Shown here one piece after another: positions 13,065 through 21,958 of a stretch of 64,000 nt of DNA. Positions within the stretch are counted from its first letter, which is position 1. Each line of letters opens with the position of its first letter. A program made the translations under genes and the position numbers. The notes below the pieces were generated by a model. That model was not told the origin of the DNA, ran no database searches, and saw nothing but the letters and a program-made list of their open reading frames with translations. Source of the stretch: Acidipropionibacterium timonense (GTDB lineage: Bacteria; Actinomycetota; Actinomycetes; Propionibacteriales; Propionibacteriaceae); assembly GCF_900605005.1 (NCBI RefSeq), contig NZ_LR027558.1, positions 1,013,408 to 1,077,407 on the forward strand, given 5' to 3'.

Positions 13065-13526
13065 ATGAACGGAGGTCATCTCATCGCACTCGATGACGAC
13101 GAGTGCCGTGAGCTCCTCGCCACGAGGTCGACCGGGCGACTGGCCTGGCAGGACGCCGACGGCGTCATGATCCTGCCGGTGACCCACGCCGTCGTCGGGA
13201 CCGACCTCGTCATGCGCACCCAGTCCGGATCGACCCTGGCCTCCCTCGAGGTGGGTCAGCGCGTCGCCTTCGAGGTCGACGAGCTCGACGAGGACACCCG
13301 AACCGGATGGAACGTCGTCGCCAAGGGAACGGTGGCGTCGCTGGACACGTATCCTGATGAGGACAGCGCCGTCCGGGCGGGGGCGCCCGGCCTGACCTGG
13401 GCCCCCGGGGATCGACGAAACGTCCTCGTCATCGCCGTCTCGTCCCTGAGTGGGCGGGCCGTCAGCTCTGACGAGCCGGCCGAGATCAGCTCGGCACCAC
13501 TGGAGGAGGAGAGTCATGTCGACTGA
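13065..13526 (+). CDS. Pyridoxamine 5'-phosphate oxidase-fold (flavin-binding) protein
   Basis: A 153-residue split-barrel protein. The pattern LLATRSTGRLAWQDADG, then ILPVTHAVVGTDLVMRTQSGS, then VAFEVDELDEDTRTGWNVV is characteristic of the Pyridox_ox_2/FMN-binding family. Members bind FMN, F420 or heme; the cofactor cannot be told from sequence here. A TAGCCT -10 (13029-13034) and a GAGGAGG Shine-Dalgarno sequence precede it. It overlaps the following universal stress protein gene by 11 bp, so the two form an operon and probably act in the same stress or redox response, as is common for this pair in actinobacteria. Confidence 0.8.
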   Translation: MNGGHLIALDDDECRELLATRSTGRLAWQDADGVMILPVTHAVVGTDLVMRTQSGSTLASLEVGQRVAFEVDELDEDTRTGWNVVAKGTVASLDTYPDEDSAVRAGAPGLTWAPGDRRNVLVIAVSSLSGRAVSSDEPAEISSAPLEEESHVD

Positions 13527-14400
13527 GGGAGCATCCACCACACTGGTCATCGCCGGTGTCGACGGGTCGGAGGACGGCCTGCGCGCCGCCCGATTCGCCG
13601 CCGGACAGGCGAAGGTCCGAGGGGCCGACCTGCTCATCCTCCACGCCGTCGACGACGCCGCCGTCGCCGGTGCCTGGGGAGTCGTCTACGACCCCACCGC
13701 GCTCCAGGAGGCCGGGCAGGTCGTCGTCGACGAGGCCAGGGCCGTCGCCATCGACGGCGGGCTCGACGAGTCCCGGGTCAAGGGCGAGGTCGTCCTCGGC
13801 AATCCGGCCGCGATCCTGGCCGACCGCAGTGCGACGGCAGATCTCATCGTCGTCGGGCGCCGTGCCACCAGCGGTCTGCAGCGGATGTTCGTCGGCTCCA
13901 CCTCGGTGGCCGTCTCGGGCATGGCCACCTGCCCGGTCATGATCATCTCCCAGGCCGCCAACCCCAGCCCGGTCGGTGACAAGCACCGGGTCGCCGTGGC
14001 CGTCGGTCCCCAGTCGACCGGCACGAAGGCCCTGTGCTTCGGGTTCCAGCAGGCCCAGTTGTACGAGTCCGAACTGGTCGTCGTCACCGTCGCCCCGTCG
14101 ATGCCGGCCGGCGCGACCGGCGGCTACAAGCTCACCGACGAGTCGATGAAGCACGTCATCGACGAGGCCGACCGACGCCTGTCCGAGGTCATCGGGCCCC
14201 TCACGGCGCAGTTCCCGACGGTGAGCGTCTCCCAGAAGGTCCTCACCGGCCAGCCCGTCGACGAGTTGGTCAACCTCTCCGCCGAGGTCGACGAACTCGT
14301 CGTCGGCATGAAGAAGCACCCCATCCTCGGGTGGACCCCCGGCGGGGTCACCCGCGGCATCATGGCCCACGCCAGGTGCCCCTTGGCCATCGTCCACTGA
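13516..14400 (+). CDS. Tandem-domain universal stress protein
   Basis: A 294-residue protein with two UspA domains (about residues 8-145 and 157-294). The first carries the nucleotide-binding pattern GRRATSGLQRMFVGSTS, so ATP binding is likely; the second domain has VGMKKHPILGWTPGGVTRGI at the equivalent place. Such proteins respond to stationary phase, hypoxia or energy limitation. The ATG at 13516 sits within the preceding gene and follows GGAGGAGAG. Gene order (flavin-fold protein plus Usp) supports a stress operon. A strong hairpin follows the stop. Confidence 0.88.
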   Translation: MSTEGASTTLVIAGVDGSEDGLRAARFAAGQAKVRGADLLILHAVDDAAVAGAWGVVYDPTALQEAGQVVVDEARAVAIDGGLDESRVKGEVVLGNPAAILADRSATADLIVVGRRATSGLQRMFVGSTSVAVSGMATCPVMIISQAANPSPVGDKHRVAVAVGPQSTGTKALCFGFQQAQLYESELVVVTVAPSMPAGATGGYKLTDESMKHVIDEADRRLSEVIGPLTAQFPTVSVSQKVLTGQPVDELVNLSAEVDELVVGMKKHPILGWTPGGVTRGIMAHARCPLAIVH

Positions 14401-14420
14401 CGGGTCCCGATCGAGGCCCC

Positions 14421-14446
14421 CTACCGGGTCCGGCGCGACCCGGTAG
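14421..14446 (+). terminator. Hairpin after universal stress protein gene, overlapping hrpA promoter
   Basis: A perfect 10-bp stem CTACCGGGTC / GACCCGGTAG with a 6-base loop. The 3' arm overlaps TAGGCT (14444-14449), the probable -10 element for hrpA, so one sequence may end one transcript and start the next. Confidence 0.65.
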
Positions 14447-14458
14447 GCTTGCCCGGTC

Positions 14459-17400
14459 ATGTCATCAGTACTCGAGGGCGACCTGCCCGGCGGCGGCACG
14501 GTCCGGTTCGATCCCGACCTGCCCATCGCCGCCCATGCCGACGAGATCGCCGACCGGGTGCGCGACCACCAGGTCGTCGTCGTCGCGGGCGAGACCGGCT
14601 CGGGCAAGACGACCCAGCTGCCCAAGATCTGCCTGGCCCTGGGACGTTCCCGCATCGCCCACACCCAGCCGCGACGGATCGCCGCGCGCAGCGTCGCCGA
14701 ACGGGTGGCCGAGGAGATGGGCGTCGAGCTGGGTACCCAGGTCGGTTTCCAGGTGAGGTTCACCCGCCGCGCCACGGAACGGACCGCGCTCACGGTGATG
14801 ACCGACGGCGTCCTGCTGGCGCAGATCTCCCACGACCGTGACCTGCGAGCCTGGGACACCGTCATCATCGACGAGGCCCATGAGCGCAGCCTCAACATCG
14901 ACTTCCTCCTGGGCTACCTCAAGCAGCTGCTGCCGCGGCGTCCCGACCTCAAGGTCATCATCACCTCGGCGACGATCGACACCGCTCGTTTCTCGGCGCA
15001 TTTCGACGACGCCCCCGTCATCGAGGTGTCCGGACGCACCTATCCGGTCGAGGTGCGGTACCGTCCGCTGGAGACCGAGTCGGTGCTCGACGAGGACTCC
15101 GACGATCCCGACGACGTCGCGCTGCGGGCCGTCGACCAGACCACCGGCATCTGCGAGGCCGTCGAGGAGTTGCGTCGTGCCGGGCCCGGCGACATCCTCG
15201 TCTTCTTGGCCGGGGAGCGGGAGATCCGCGACACCGCAGACGCCCTGGCCGACCTGTCACTGGCCGACACCGAGGTGCTGCCCCTCTACGCCCGGCTGTC
15301 GGCCGCCGAGCAGCACCGGGTCTTCACCCCGCACCGAGGACGCCGGATCGTCCTGGCCACCAACGTCGCCGAGACCTCCCTCACCGTCCCCGGGATCCGC
15401 TACGTCATCGACCCCGGTACCGCGCGCATCTCGCGCTACTCGTCACGCACCAAGGTGCAGCGTCTGCCCATCGAACCGGTGAGCCGGGCCAGCGCCGACC
15501 AGCGGGCCGGACGCTGTGGCCGCGTCGCCCCGGGCATCTGCATCCGGCTCTACTCGCAGGAGGACTTCGAGTCCCGTCCCGAGTTCACCGAACCCGAGAT
15601 CCTGCGGACCAACCTCGCCTCCGTCATCCTCCAGATGGCCCAGGCCCGGCTCGGCGCCATCGCCGACTTCCCCTTCGTCGAGGCTCCCGACCGGTCCCAG
15701 ATCAACGACGGACTGCGCCTGCTCGAGGAACTGGGAGCTCTCAAGGAGGGTCATCGCGACGCCCCGCGCCTCACCCGGATCGGCCATGAACTCGCCCAGA
15801 TCCCCATCGATCCGCGGATGGGTCGGATGATCGTCGAGGGAGCCAGGCAGAACAGCCTGCGCGAGGTCCTCGTCATCGTCGCCGCCCTGTCCATCCCCGA
15901 CGTCCGCGAGCGGCCCACCGACAGGCGTGAGGAGGCCGACGGCTTCCACCGTCGATTCGCCAGCGACGAGGCGCTGGCATCGACCCTCGCCGCGGCCGAC
16001 GCCGACAGCGCCCACCGCAGCGGGTCATGGTCGACGATCCGCGAGCAGCAGGCCCGCCGGACGACCGGACCGGCCACCGACGCCCACGGCCGGCCACGGC
16101 GTCACACCGTGCACACCGGACCCACCCCCTCGAGGGCGCCGTCGGCCCCCGAGCCGGTCGAGGGCGGCGACCTCATGGCCATCGTCCGGTTGTGGCGATA
16201 CCTGCAGCACCAGCGCAAGGCCATGGGCAGTTCGGCCTTCCGGCGACTGTGTCGCGACGAGTACCTCAACTTCCTGCGCGTGCGCGAGTGGCAGGACCTC
16301 CACGGCCAGCTCAAGCAGATCGCCAAGGGGCTGCGGATGGAGCGCAACGACACCCCTGCTCCGGTCGATCGTGTCCTCGTCGCCGTGCTGTCCGGTCTGC
16401 TGTCCCACATCGGTCTGGCCGAGGTGCGCGAGACCACCACCAGGCGCCGGGGATCGCGGCCCGGACCGCGCGAGTACCTCGGTGCCCGTGGTGCCCGGTT
16501 CGCCATCAACCCCGGATCGCTGCTGGCACGGCGTCCCCCCGACCTCGTCATGGCCGTCGAACTCGTCGAGACGACCCGGTTGTGGGCGCGCACGGTTGCC
16601 CCGATCCGCCCCGAGTGGGTCGAGGAGGTCGGCGGTGACCTGCTCAGGCGCACCTTCTCCGACCCGCACTGGGCGGCGTCGACCGCCAGTGTCGTGGCTA
16701 CCGAACGGGCGACCCTCTTCGGTGTGCCGGTCTGGGCCGACCGGCGCGTCAATTACGGCCGGATCGACCCGGTCGTCAGCCGGGAGATCTTCATCCGGTC
16801 CGCGCTCGTCGAGCGGGACTGGCGCTCGCGGCACCCCTTCCTCACCCACAACGACGCCGTCCTGCGCGAGGCCGAGGACCTCGAGGAGCGCAGTCGTCAG
16901 CGCGGACTGGTGGCCGATGACGCCGTGCTCCAGGAGTTCTACGACCGTCGCCTTCCCGAGGGCATCGTCTCGGGCAGCCACTTCGACGCCTGGTGGCGCC
17001 GGACCCCGGACAAGCATCTGCTCGACCTGTCCCTCGACGATCTCGTGCCCCCCGATGCCGTCGACGCCTCGGACTTCCCCGACACCTGGCAGGTCGGCGA
17101 GATCATCCTGCCGGTGCGATACGTCTTCGACCCGGGTTCGGGCCACGACGGCGTCACGGTGCAGGTGCCGCTGGCACTGCTCAACCAGGTGCCGCCCGAA
17201 CCGTTCAGTTGGCAGGTGCCCGGGCTGCGTCAGGAGCTGGCGACCGAACTCATCCGCTCGCTGCCCAAGACGATCCGCACCCAGCTCGTCCCGGCACCGG
17301 ACCGGGCGCGGCAGGCGCTCACCTGGCTGCAGAACCATGACGCCGACCACTCCCGACCCTTCGCCGAGGAGCTGGGTCGGGCGCTGAGCGCCCTCACCGG

Positions 17401-18496
17401 AGTCCTCGTCCCGGCCGAGGCATGGCATCCCGAGTCGATGCCGGCGCACCTACGGGTCGGCTTCGACGTCGTCGGGGACGACGGGCGGGCCTCGTCCCCG
17501 ACACGGGCCACGGACCGCGGGCGGGCCTCGACCCCGCCGACCCCGGTTGCTCATTCCGAGGACCTGGCCGACCTGCGCGTCGAGCTCGCCCCCAAGGTCT
17601 CCCGGTCGCTCACGAGGGCCGCCGGGACACCCCAGGTCCACGGCGCCACGTCGTGGGTCTTCGGCACCGTCCCCACCCAGGTCGATCTTCCCCGGCAGGG
17701 GGCCGACGCGGTCGGGTACCCGTGCCTCGTCGACGAGGGGGAGGGTGTCGGCACGGCGGTGCGCGACTCCGTGGCGGCCCAGACCCGCAGCCACGGTGCC
17801 GGGATCGTCCGACTGCTCATGCTCACCCTGCCCGACCCGACGAAGTGGGTCGTGGCGCACAACATGTCGAACACGACCAAGCTCGCCCTGGCGACCTCCC
17901 CCTACCCATCCGTGCCGGCCCTCCTGGGCGACTGCCGCCTCAAGGCGGTCGACGCCGTCGCCCGCCAGGTGGCCGGCGACCTGGCCGGGATCCGTACCGA
18001 GGACGCCTTCGACGACCTGGCCCTGGCGGTGCGTCAGGACCAGACCGACCGGATGGCCCAGGTCGTGCGCACCGCCGGGCAGGTGCTCACCGAGGCGACC
18101 CGGGCACGCTCGGCGATCGCGAGCCTTCCGCAGGGCCCGGCTCGCTCCGACATGACCCGTCAGCTCGACGACCTCGTCTTCCTCAACTTCGTCTCGGCCA
18201 CCCCGGACCCCTGGTTCGACGACATGCCGCGGTGGCTCCAGGGGATCCGCGTCCGGGCCGAGTCGCTGCCGCTCCACGCCGCCAGGGACGAGCGGGCCAT
18301 GGACGAGCTCGACCCGCTCCTGGACGAGTACGACGCCCTGTGTGCCGCCCAGCCGGCCGGACCGTTGCCGGCGTCGGTCGTCGAGGTCGGATTCCTCCTC
18401 GAGGAGCTGCGCGTCCAGCTCTTCGCCCAGCGTCTGCGCACTCGGGTGAGCGTCTCGCCCAAGCGCATCCGCAGGGCCATGGCGGAGGTGGGCTGA
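14459..18496 (+). CDS. hrpA: ATP-dependent RNA helicase HrpA (DEAH box)
   Basis: Large DEAH/RHA RNA helicase implicated in mRNA processing and in ribosome rescue by splitting. Visible motifs are Walker A GETGSGKTTQ (about residues 44-53), DEAHERS, SATID and the helicase C motif QRAGRCGR. The HA2/OB region follows, then a C-terminal DUF3418 domain. Length is 1345 residues, normal for full HrpA. The start is 9 bp after TAGGCT with no Shine-Dalgarno sequence, suggesting a near-leaderless mRNA. A hydrophilic linker around residues 540-560 (HTVHTGPTPSRAPSAPEP) looks like a lineage-specific insertion. It stands alone, flanked by a hairpin upstream and a new promoter downstream. Confidence 0.95.
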   Translation: MSSVLEGDLPGGGTVRFDPDLPIAAHADEIADRVRDHQVVVVAGETGSGKTTQLPKICLALGRSRIAHTQPRRIAARSVAERVAEEMGVELGTQVGFQVRFTRRATERTALTVMTDGVLLAQISHDRDLRAWDTVIIDEAHERSLNIDFLLGYLKQLLPRRPDLKVIITSATIDTARFSAHFDDAPVIEVSGRTYPVEVRYRPLETESVLDEDSDDPDDVALRAVDQTTGICEAVEELRRAGPGDILVFLAGEREIRDTADALADLSLADTEVLPLYARLSAAEQHRVFTPHRGRRIVLATNVAETSLTVPGIRYVIDPGTARISRYSSRTKVQRLPIEPVSRASADQRAGRCGRVAPGICIRLYSQEDFESRPEFTEPEILRTNLASVILQMAQARLGAIADFPFVEAPDRSQINDGLRLLEELGALKEGHRDAPRLTRIGHELAQIPIDPRMGRMIVEGARQNSLREVLVIVAALSIPDVRERPTDRREEADGFHRRFASDEALASTLAAADADSAHRSGSWSTIREQQARRTTGPATDAHGRPRRHTVHTGPTPSRAPSAPEPVEGGDLMAIVRLWRYLQHQRKAMGSSAFRRLCRDEYLNFLRVREWQDLHGQLKQIAKGLRMERNDTPAPVDRVLVAVLSGLLSHIGLAEVRETTTRRRGSRPGPREYLGARGARFAINPGSLLARRPPDLVMAVELVETTRLWARTVAPIRPEWVEEVGGDLLRRTFSDPHWAASTASVVATERATLFGVPVWADRRVNYGRIDPVVSREIFIRSALVERDWRSRHPFLTHNDAVLREAEDLEERSRQRGLVADDAVLQEFYDRRLPEGIVSGSHFDAWWRRTPDKHLLDLSLDDLVPPDAVDASDFPDTWQVGEIILPVRYVFDPGSGHDGVTVQVPLALLNQVPPEPFSWQVPGLRQELATELIRSLPKTIRTQLVPAPDRARQALTWLQNHDADHSRPFAEELGRALSALTGVLVPAEAWHPESMPAHLRVGFDVVGDDGRASSPTRATDRGRASTPPTPVAHSEDLADLRVELAPKVSRSLTRAAGTPQVHGATSWVFGTVPTQVDLPRQGADAVGYPCLVDEGEGVGTAVRDSVAAQTRSHGAGIVRLLMLTLPDPTKWVVAHNMSNTTKLALATSPYPSVPALLGDCRLKAVDAVARQVAGDLAGIRTEDAFDDLALAVRQDQTDRMAQVVRTAGQVLTEATRARSAIASLPQGPARSDMTRQLDDLVFLNFVSATPDPWFDDMPRWLQGIRVRAESLPLHAARDERAMDELDPLLDEYDALCAAQPAGPLPASVVEVGFLLEELRVQLFAQRLRTRVSVSPKRIRRAMAEVG

Positions 18497-18525
18497 CTTC
18501 GCGACAGGCCGGCCCGAGGCCCGGT

Positions 18526-18556
18526 TTGACGGAGCGTGTACACGTGTACATACAAT
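18526..18556 (+). promoter_or_regulatory. Phosphorylase promoter with embedded 14-bp operator palindrome
   Basis: TTGACG (18526-18531) and TACAAT (18551-18556) are separated by 19 bp. Most of the spacer is the perfect palindrome TGTACACGTGTACA (18537-18550). A regulator bound there would occlude RNA polymerase. The long spacer also allows a MerR-like twisting mechanism. The leader to the start codon is about 115 bp. Confidence 0.75.
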
Positions 18557-18673
18557 GATGGGGCACGTCCGACGCCGGTCGTGCACCGGCCTCACGGCGC
18601 CCGGGACCGCCCCCCGCCGCCGGGCTCGTACACCGACGGCCCCGACGGGCCCGCACCGCTGGAGGAGAGCACG

Positions 18674-20845
18674 ATGACGACACGAGGACGTGTCACCCTG
18701 CCGGTCGAGGAGGGCATGGACGACGAGCTCGCCGGTATCCTCGCCAGCCTCGGCGCCGACGCCGTGCGCAACTCCGACGGCACCTGGCTGCCGGAGGTCG
18801 TCACCGACCTGGGCGCCAAGGTCTACGCCACTCGGTTCTGCGCCCGCGGCGACGAGGCCTGGGCGCTCGACCACCTCGACGAGCACGTGAGCATGTACCT
18901 GTGCTCCGACCGCGTGCCGGCGCTGGTCGCCGGGCCCCTCGACATCCGGATCATGGACGGGTTCTTCGCCGAGCAGTTGAGCCCCGATCTCGACGTCGAC
19001 ATCGCCCGCTGGTGGCAGGTCCGCGACCGCACGAGCGGACGCGCTCTCGACCCGGCCGAGTGGTCGGTGAGCGGTCAGGGCGCGCAGTGCGTCGTCACCG
19101 TGACCGACGCCGAGCCGGGGCACGTCTACACGGTGGCCTTCCTGGCCGCGCAGCTGTGGGACACCACCCAGATGTACAACTACACGACCAACCACTGGGA
19201 GAACGACCCCACGCGGTCCAAGGAGCATCCCTTCGACGTCGTCCACCCCGCCACGTGGAGTCATGTCCAGGGTTCCCTGGCCCAGTGGCTCGACGCGCAC
19301 CCGGAGGTCGACGTCGTCCGGTTCACGACGTTCTTCTACCACTTCACCCTCTACTTCGACGACCGTGCGCGGGAGAAGTTCGTCGACTGGTTCGGCTACT
19401 CGGCGACCGTCTCGGTGCCCATGATGGAGTCCTTCGAGCGGGCCACCGGGCGGCGGATCGACCCGGAGGAGTTCATCGACGCCGGCTACCACAACTCGTC
19501 GTTCCGGCCGCCCTCGGAGTTCTTCCTGGCCTGGATCGACCACGTCAACCGCTTCGTCACCGACCGGGTGCGCGAGCTCGTCGACATCTGCCACGCCCGG
19601 GGCCGCGAGGCGATGATGTTCCTCGGCGACAACTGGATGGGCACCGAACCCTACCGTGAGCTCTTCGCGACGACCGGGCTCGACGCCGTCGTCGGCTCGG
19701 TGGGGTCGGCCGCGACCTGCCGGATGATCTCGGACATTCCCGGGGTGCGCTACACCGAGGGCCGCTTCCTGCCGTACTTCTTCCCCGACGTCTTCCACGA
19801 CGGCGGTGACCCGGTGGGGGAGGCCGAGCGCAGTTGGGTGCAGGCGCGGCGTGCCATCGTCCGCAAACCCCTCGACCGGATCGGCTACGGCGGTTACCTC
19901 TCCCTGGCCAACCGATACCCGCAGTTCATGGAGCGGATCGCCCAGATCTGCCAGGAGTTCCGTGACATCTGGGACCGCTCGGCCGGGACGACGCCGTCGA
20001 CCGCCCCTTTCCGCGTCGGCATCCTCAACTGCTGGGGGGCCACCCGCACCTGGATGACCCACATGGTCGCCCACGCGCTCTACTACAAGCAGGCCGACCC
20101 CTACCTGGGGGTCGTCGAGTCGCTCGCCGGCCTGCCCTTCGACATCGACTGGCTGAGCTTCGACGACATCCGTGAGGGCGTCCCGGAGGGAGTCGGTGTG
20201 CTCCTCAACGCCGGCGCCGCCCACACGGCATTCTCGGGGGGGCCTGCCTGGGCCGATCCACGGGTGCAGGCCTCGGTGCGTCGGTTCGTGGCGGCCGGTG
20301 GCGGCTTCCTCGGGGTCGGTGAGCCGTCCTTCCATCTGGCTGACGGGGCCGCCCTCCAGCTGTCCGACGTCCTCGGCGTCGACCGTGAGATCGGCTGGGG
20401 TCTGTCGACCGACCGCTATCCGAACCTCGTCGACGCCCACTTCATCACCGCCGACCTCGCGGGGCCGTTCGATCCCGGTCCACTGCGCCTCGACATCGTC
20501 CCGACGAGTGGGGACACCGAGGTGCTGAGCCTGGTCGACGAATCGGTGCGGATCGCGACCCATGCCTACGGTGCTGGGCGCGCGGTGTACCTCGCCGGGT
20601 TGCCCTACACGGTCGACAACGCCCGGCTGCTGCACCGTGCCCTGTGGTGGGCGGCCGGTCGCCAGGCCGAGTTCGCCGACTCGGGTGTGGCGGACGATCC
20701 CCGGGTCGAGGTGACGCGGTACGAGAACGGGACGGTCCTGGCGACCAACGTGGGTTTCGAGCCGGTGCACACGGCGGTCACGCTCGACGGGACACGGTTC
20801 GACGTCGACCTGGCGCCGGCGGGCAGCCACTGGATCCAGGGGTGA
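18674..20845 (+). CDS. gnpA: GH112 1,3-beta-galactosyl-N-acetylhexosamine phosphorylase
   Basis: Cleaves galacto-N-biose and/or lacto-N-biose with phosphate, giving galactose-1-phosphate and GalNAc or GlcNAc. It acts inside the cell on disaccharides from mucin O-glycans or milk oligosaccharides. The 723-residue length and the GRVTLPVEEGMD start match the family. A TIM-barrel core (FGYSATVSVPMMESFERATG; FLGDNWMGTEPYRELF) is followed by a glutaminase-like domain and a beta-domain. Start chosen at 18674 after GGAGGAG; an in-frame ATG at 18536 lies within the promoter and is rejected. No transporter or NahK gene adjoins it, so uptake must be encoded elsewhere. GNB versus LNB preference cannot be decided here. 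Confidence 0.9.
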   Translation: MTTRGRVTLPVEEGMDDELAGILASLGADAVRNSDGTWLPEVVTDLGAKVYATRFCARGDEAWALDHLDEHVSMYLCSDRVPALVAGPLDIRIMDGFFAEQLSPDLDVDIARWWQVRDRTSGRALDPAEWSVSGQGAQCVVTVTDAEPGHVYTVAFLAAQLWDTTQMYNYTTNHWENDPTRSKEHPFDVVHPATWSHVQGSLAQWLDAHPEVDVVRFTTFFYHFTLYFDDRAREKFVDWFGYSATVSVPMMESFERATGRRIDPEEFIDAGYHNSSFRPPSEFFLAWIDHVNRFVTDRVRELVDICHARGREAMMFLGDNWMGTEPYRELFATTGLDAVVGSVGSAATCRMISDIPGVRYTEGRFLPYFFPDVFHDGGDPVGEAERSWVQARRAIVRKPLDRIGYGGYLSLANRYPQFMERIAQICQEFRDIWDRSAGTTPSTAPFRVGILNCWGATRTWMTHMVAHALYYKQADPYLGVVESLAGLPFDIDWLSFDDIREGVPEGVGVLLNAGAAHTAFSGGPAWADPRVQASVRRFVAAGGGFLGVGEPSFHLADGAALQLSDVLGVDREIGWGLSTDRYPNLVDAHFITADLAGPFDPGPLRLDIVPTSGDTEVLSLVDESVRIATHAYGAGRAVYLAGLPYTVDNARLLHRALWWAAGRQAEFADSGVADDPRVEVTRYENGTVLATNVGFEPVHTAVTLDGTRFDVDLAPAGSHWIQG

Positions 20846-20896
20846 GCCGGCGTCGTCCGGTCCCCACGCGGATCGGGATCGTGACAGAGTGGACCC

Positions 20897-21958
20897 ATGC
20901 CAGCGACGACGTCCGAACTGCTTGATCTGCTCGATCTCGAGGTTCTCGAACCGAACCTCTTCCGGGGTGCTCAGCCCGACACGAGGTGGCAGCGCACGTT
21001 CGGTGGCCAGGTGCTCGCGCAGGCTCTCGTGGCGGGGTGCCGCACGGTGGAGGACCGCAAGATCCACTCCCTGCACGCCCTCTTCCTCCACGGCGGACGC
21101 AATGACGCGCCGATCATCTACGACGTCATGAGGTTGCGTGACGGGCGCCACCTGTCCACCCGTCGGGTCGACGCCCGGCAGCACGGCCGGGTCATCTTCA
21201 CCTCCGAGTTGTCGTTCAAGACCTCCGAGGACGGGCTCGACCACTCCGATCGGGTGCCCTCGGGCATCCCCGACCCCGACGAGTGCCCGACCCTGGGCGA
21301 GGCGATGACGACGATCATGGGTCGACCCATGCCCTCGGTCTCCGAGTGGGACGCCCTCGACGTGCGGTTCGCCGGGGACGGCAGCGCCTATCGGCACCCC
21401 AACCATGCGACGCACATGAGGCTGTGGGTGCGCACGAACGCGTCACTGCCCGACGACGCCGTCACCCACCGGGCGATCCTGGCGTACCTGTCGGACATGA
21501 GCCTCATGGTTGCCTCGATCGTGCCCCATCTGGGCGCCCTGCCCCAGGGGGCGGTCGTCAACCCGGCCTCCATCGACCACGCGATGTGGTTCCACCGCAA
21601 GGCCTTCGCCGACCAGTGGATGCTCTACGACCAGGTGTCCCCGAGCGCCTCGGGGTCGCTGGGGTTCTCGGTGGGCCGACTCATGCAGGACGGTCGGCTC
21701 ATCGCCACCTGTGCCCAGGAGGGGGTCATCCGGGTGGTGCCGGCGGGGCAGGCCACGTCGCCCTTCGCGCCGGGCAGGCGCGAGGTCGGTACCGCGCCGG
21801 GCGGGCGCGAGGTCGGTACCGCGCCGGGCGGGCGCGAGGTCGGTGCCGCGCCGGGCGGGCGCGAGGTCGGTACCGCGCCGGGCGGGCGCGAGGTCGGTAC
21901 CGCGCCGGACAGGCGCGAGGTCGGTACCGCGCCGGCGGGAGGGCGCTCAGGCGAGTAG
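20897..21958 (+). CDS. tesB: Acyl-CoA thioesterase II (TesB) with repeat-derived C-terminal tail
   Basis: Double-hotdog thioesterase that hydrolyses medium/long acyl-CoA. The segments FRGAQPDTRWQRTFGGQVLAQAL, split around residues 20-43, and LHALFLHGGR are typical. The conserved end of the fold is RLIATCAQEGVIRVV (about residue 280). The remaining 65-70 residues are not TesB sequence but nine-residue repeats of REVGTAPGG, produced by six 27-bp DNA repeats. Family members are usually about 285-300 residues, so the 353-residue length is due to this tail. A weak CAGAGT -10 lies 6 bp before the ATG. The last 12 bp overlap the convergent lipid-kinase gene. Confidence 0.9.
   Translation: MPATTSELLDLLDLEVLEPNLFRGAQPDTRWQRTFGGQVLAQALVAGCRTVEDRKIHSLHALFLHGGRNDAPIIYDVMRLRDGRHLSTRRVDARQHGRVIFTSELSFKTSEDGLDHSDRVPSGIPDPDECPTLGEAMTTIMGRPMPSVSEWDALDVRFAGDGSAYRHPNHATHMRLWVRTNASLPDDAVTHRAILAYLSDMSLMVASIVPHLGALPQGAVVNPASIDHAMWFHRKAFADQWMLYDQVSPSASGSLGFSVGRLMQDGRLIATCAQEGVIRVVPAGQATSPFAPGRREVGTAPGGREVGTAPGGREVGAAPGGREVGTAPGGREVGTAPDRREVGTAPAGGRSGE
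21778..21939. repeat. Six tandem 27-bp repeats in the 3' end of tesB
   Basis: Unit starts GCGCGAGGTCGGTACCGCGC and ends CGGGCGG. Copies 1, 2 and 4 are near-identical; copy 3 has GGTGCC in place of GGTACC, and copies 5-6 vary at the end. Being a multiple of three it is translated, as REVGTAPGG, without frameshift. There are no spacers, so it is a VNTR, not a CRISPR. Confidence 0.95.

Noticed and set aside
18536-18673. In-frame ATG upstream of gnpA
   Set aside because: It lies inside the operator palindrome and promoter; the ATG at 18674 has a proper ribosome site and the family N-terminus.
17450-21415. 1321-codon minus-strand open frame across hrpA and gnpA
   Set aside because: Spans two unrelated plus-strand genes and their promoter; no domain.
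21778-21939. Possible CRISPR array
   Set aside because: Repeats are contiguous without spacers, in frame with tesB, and no cas genes are present.
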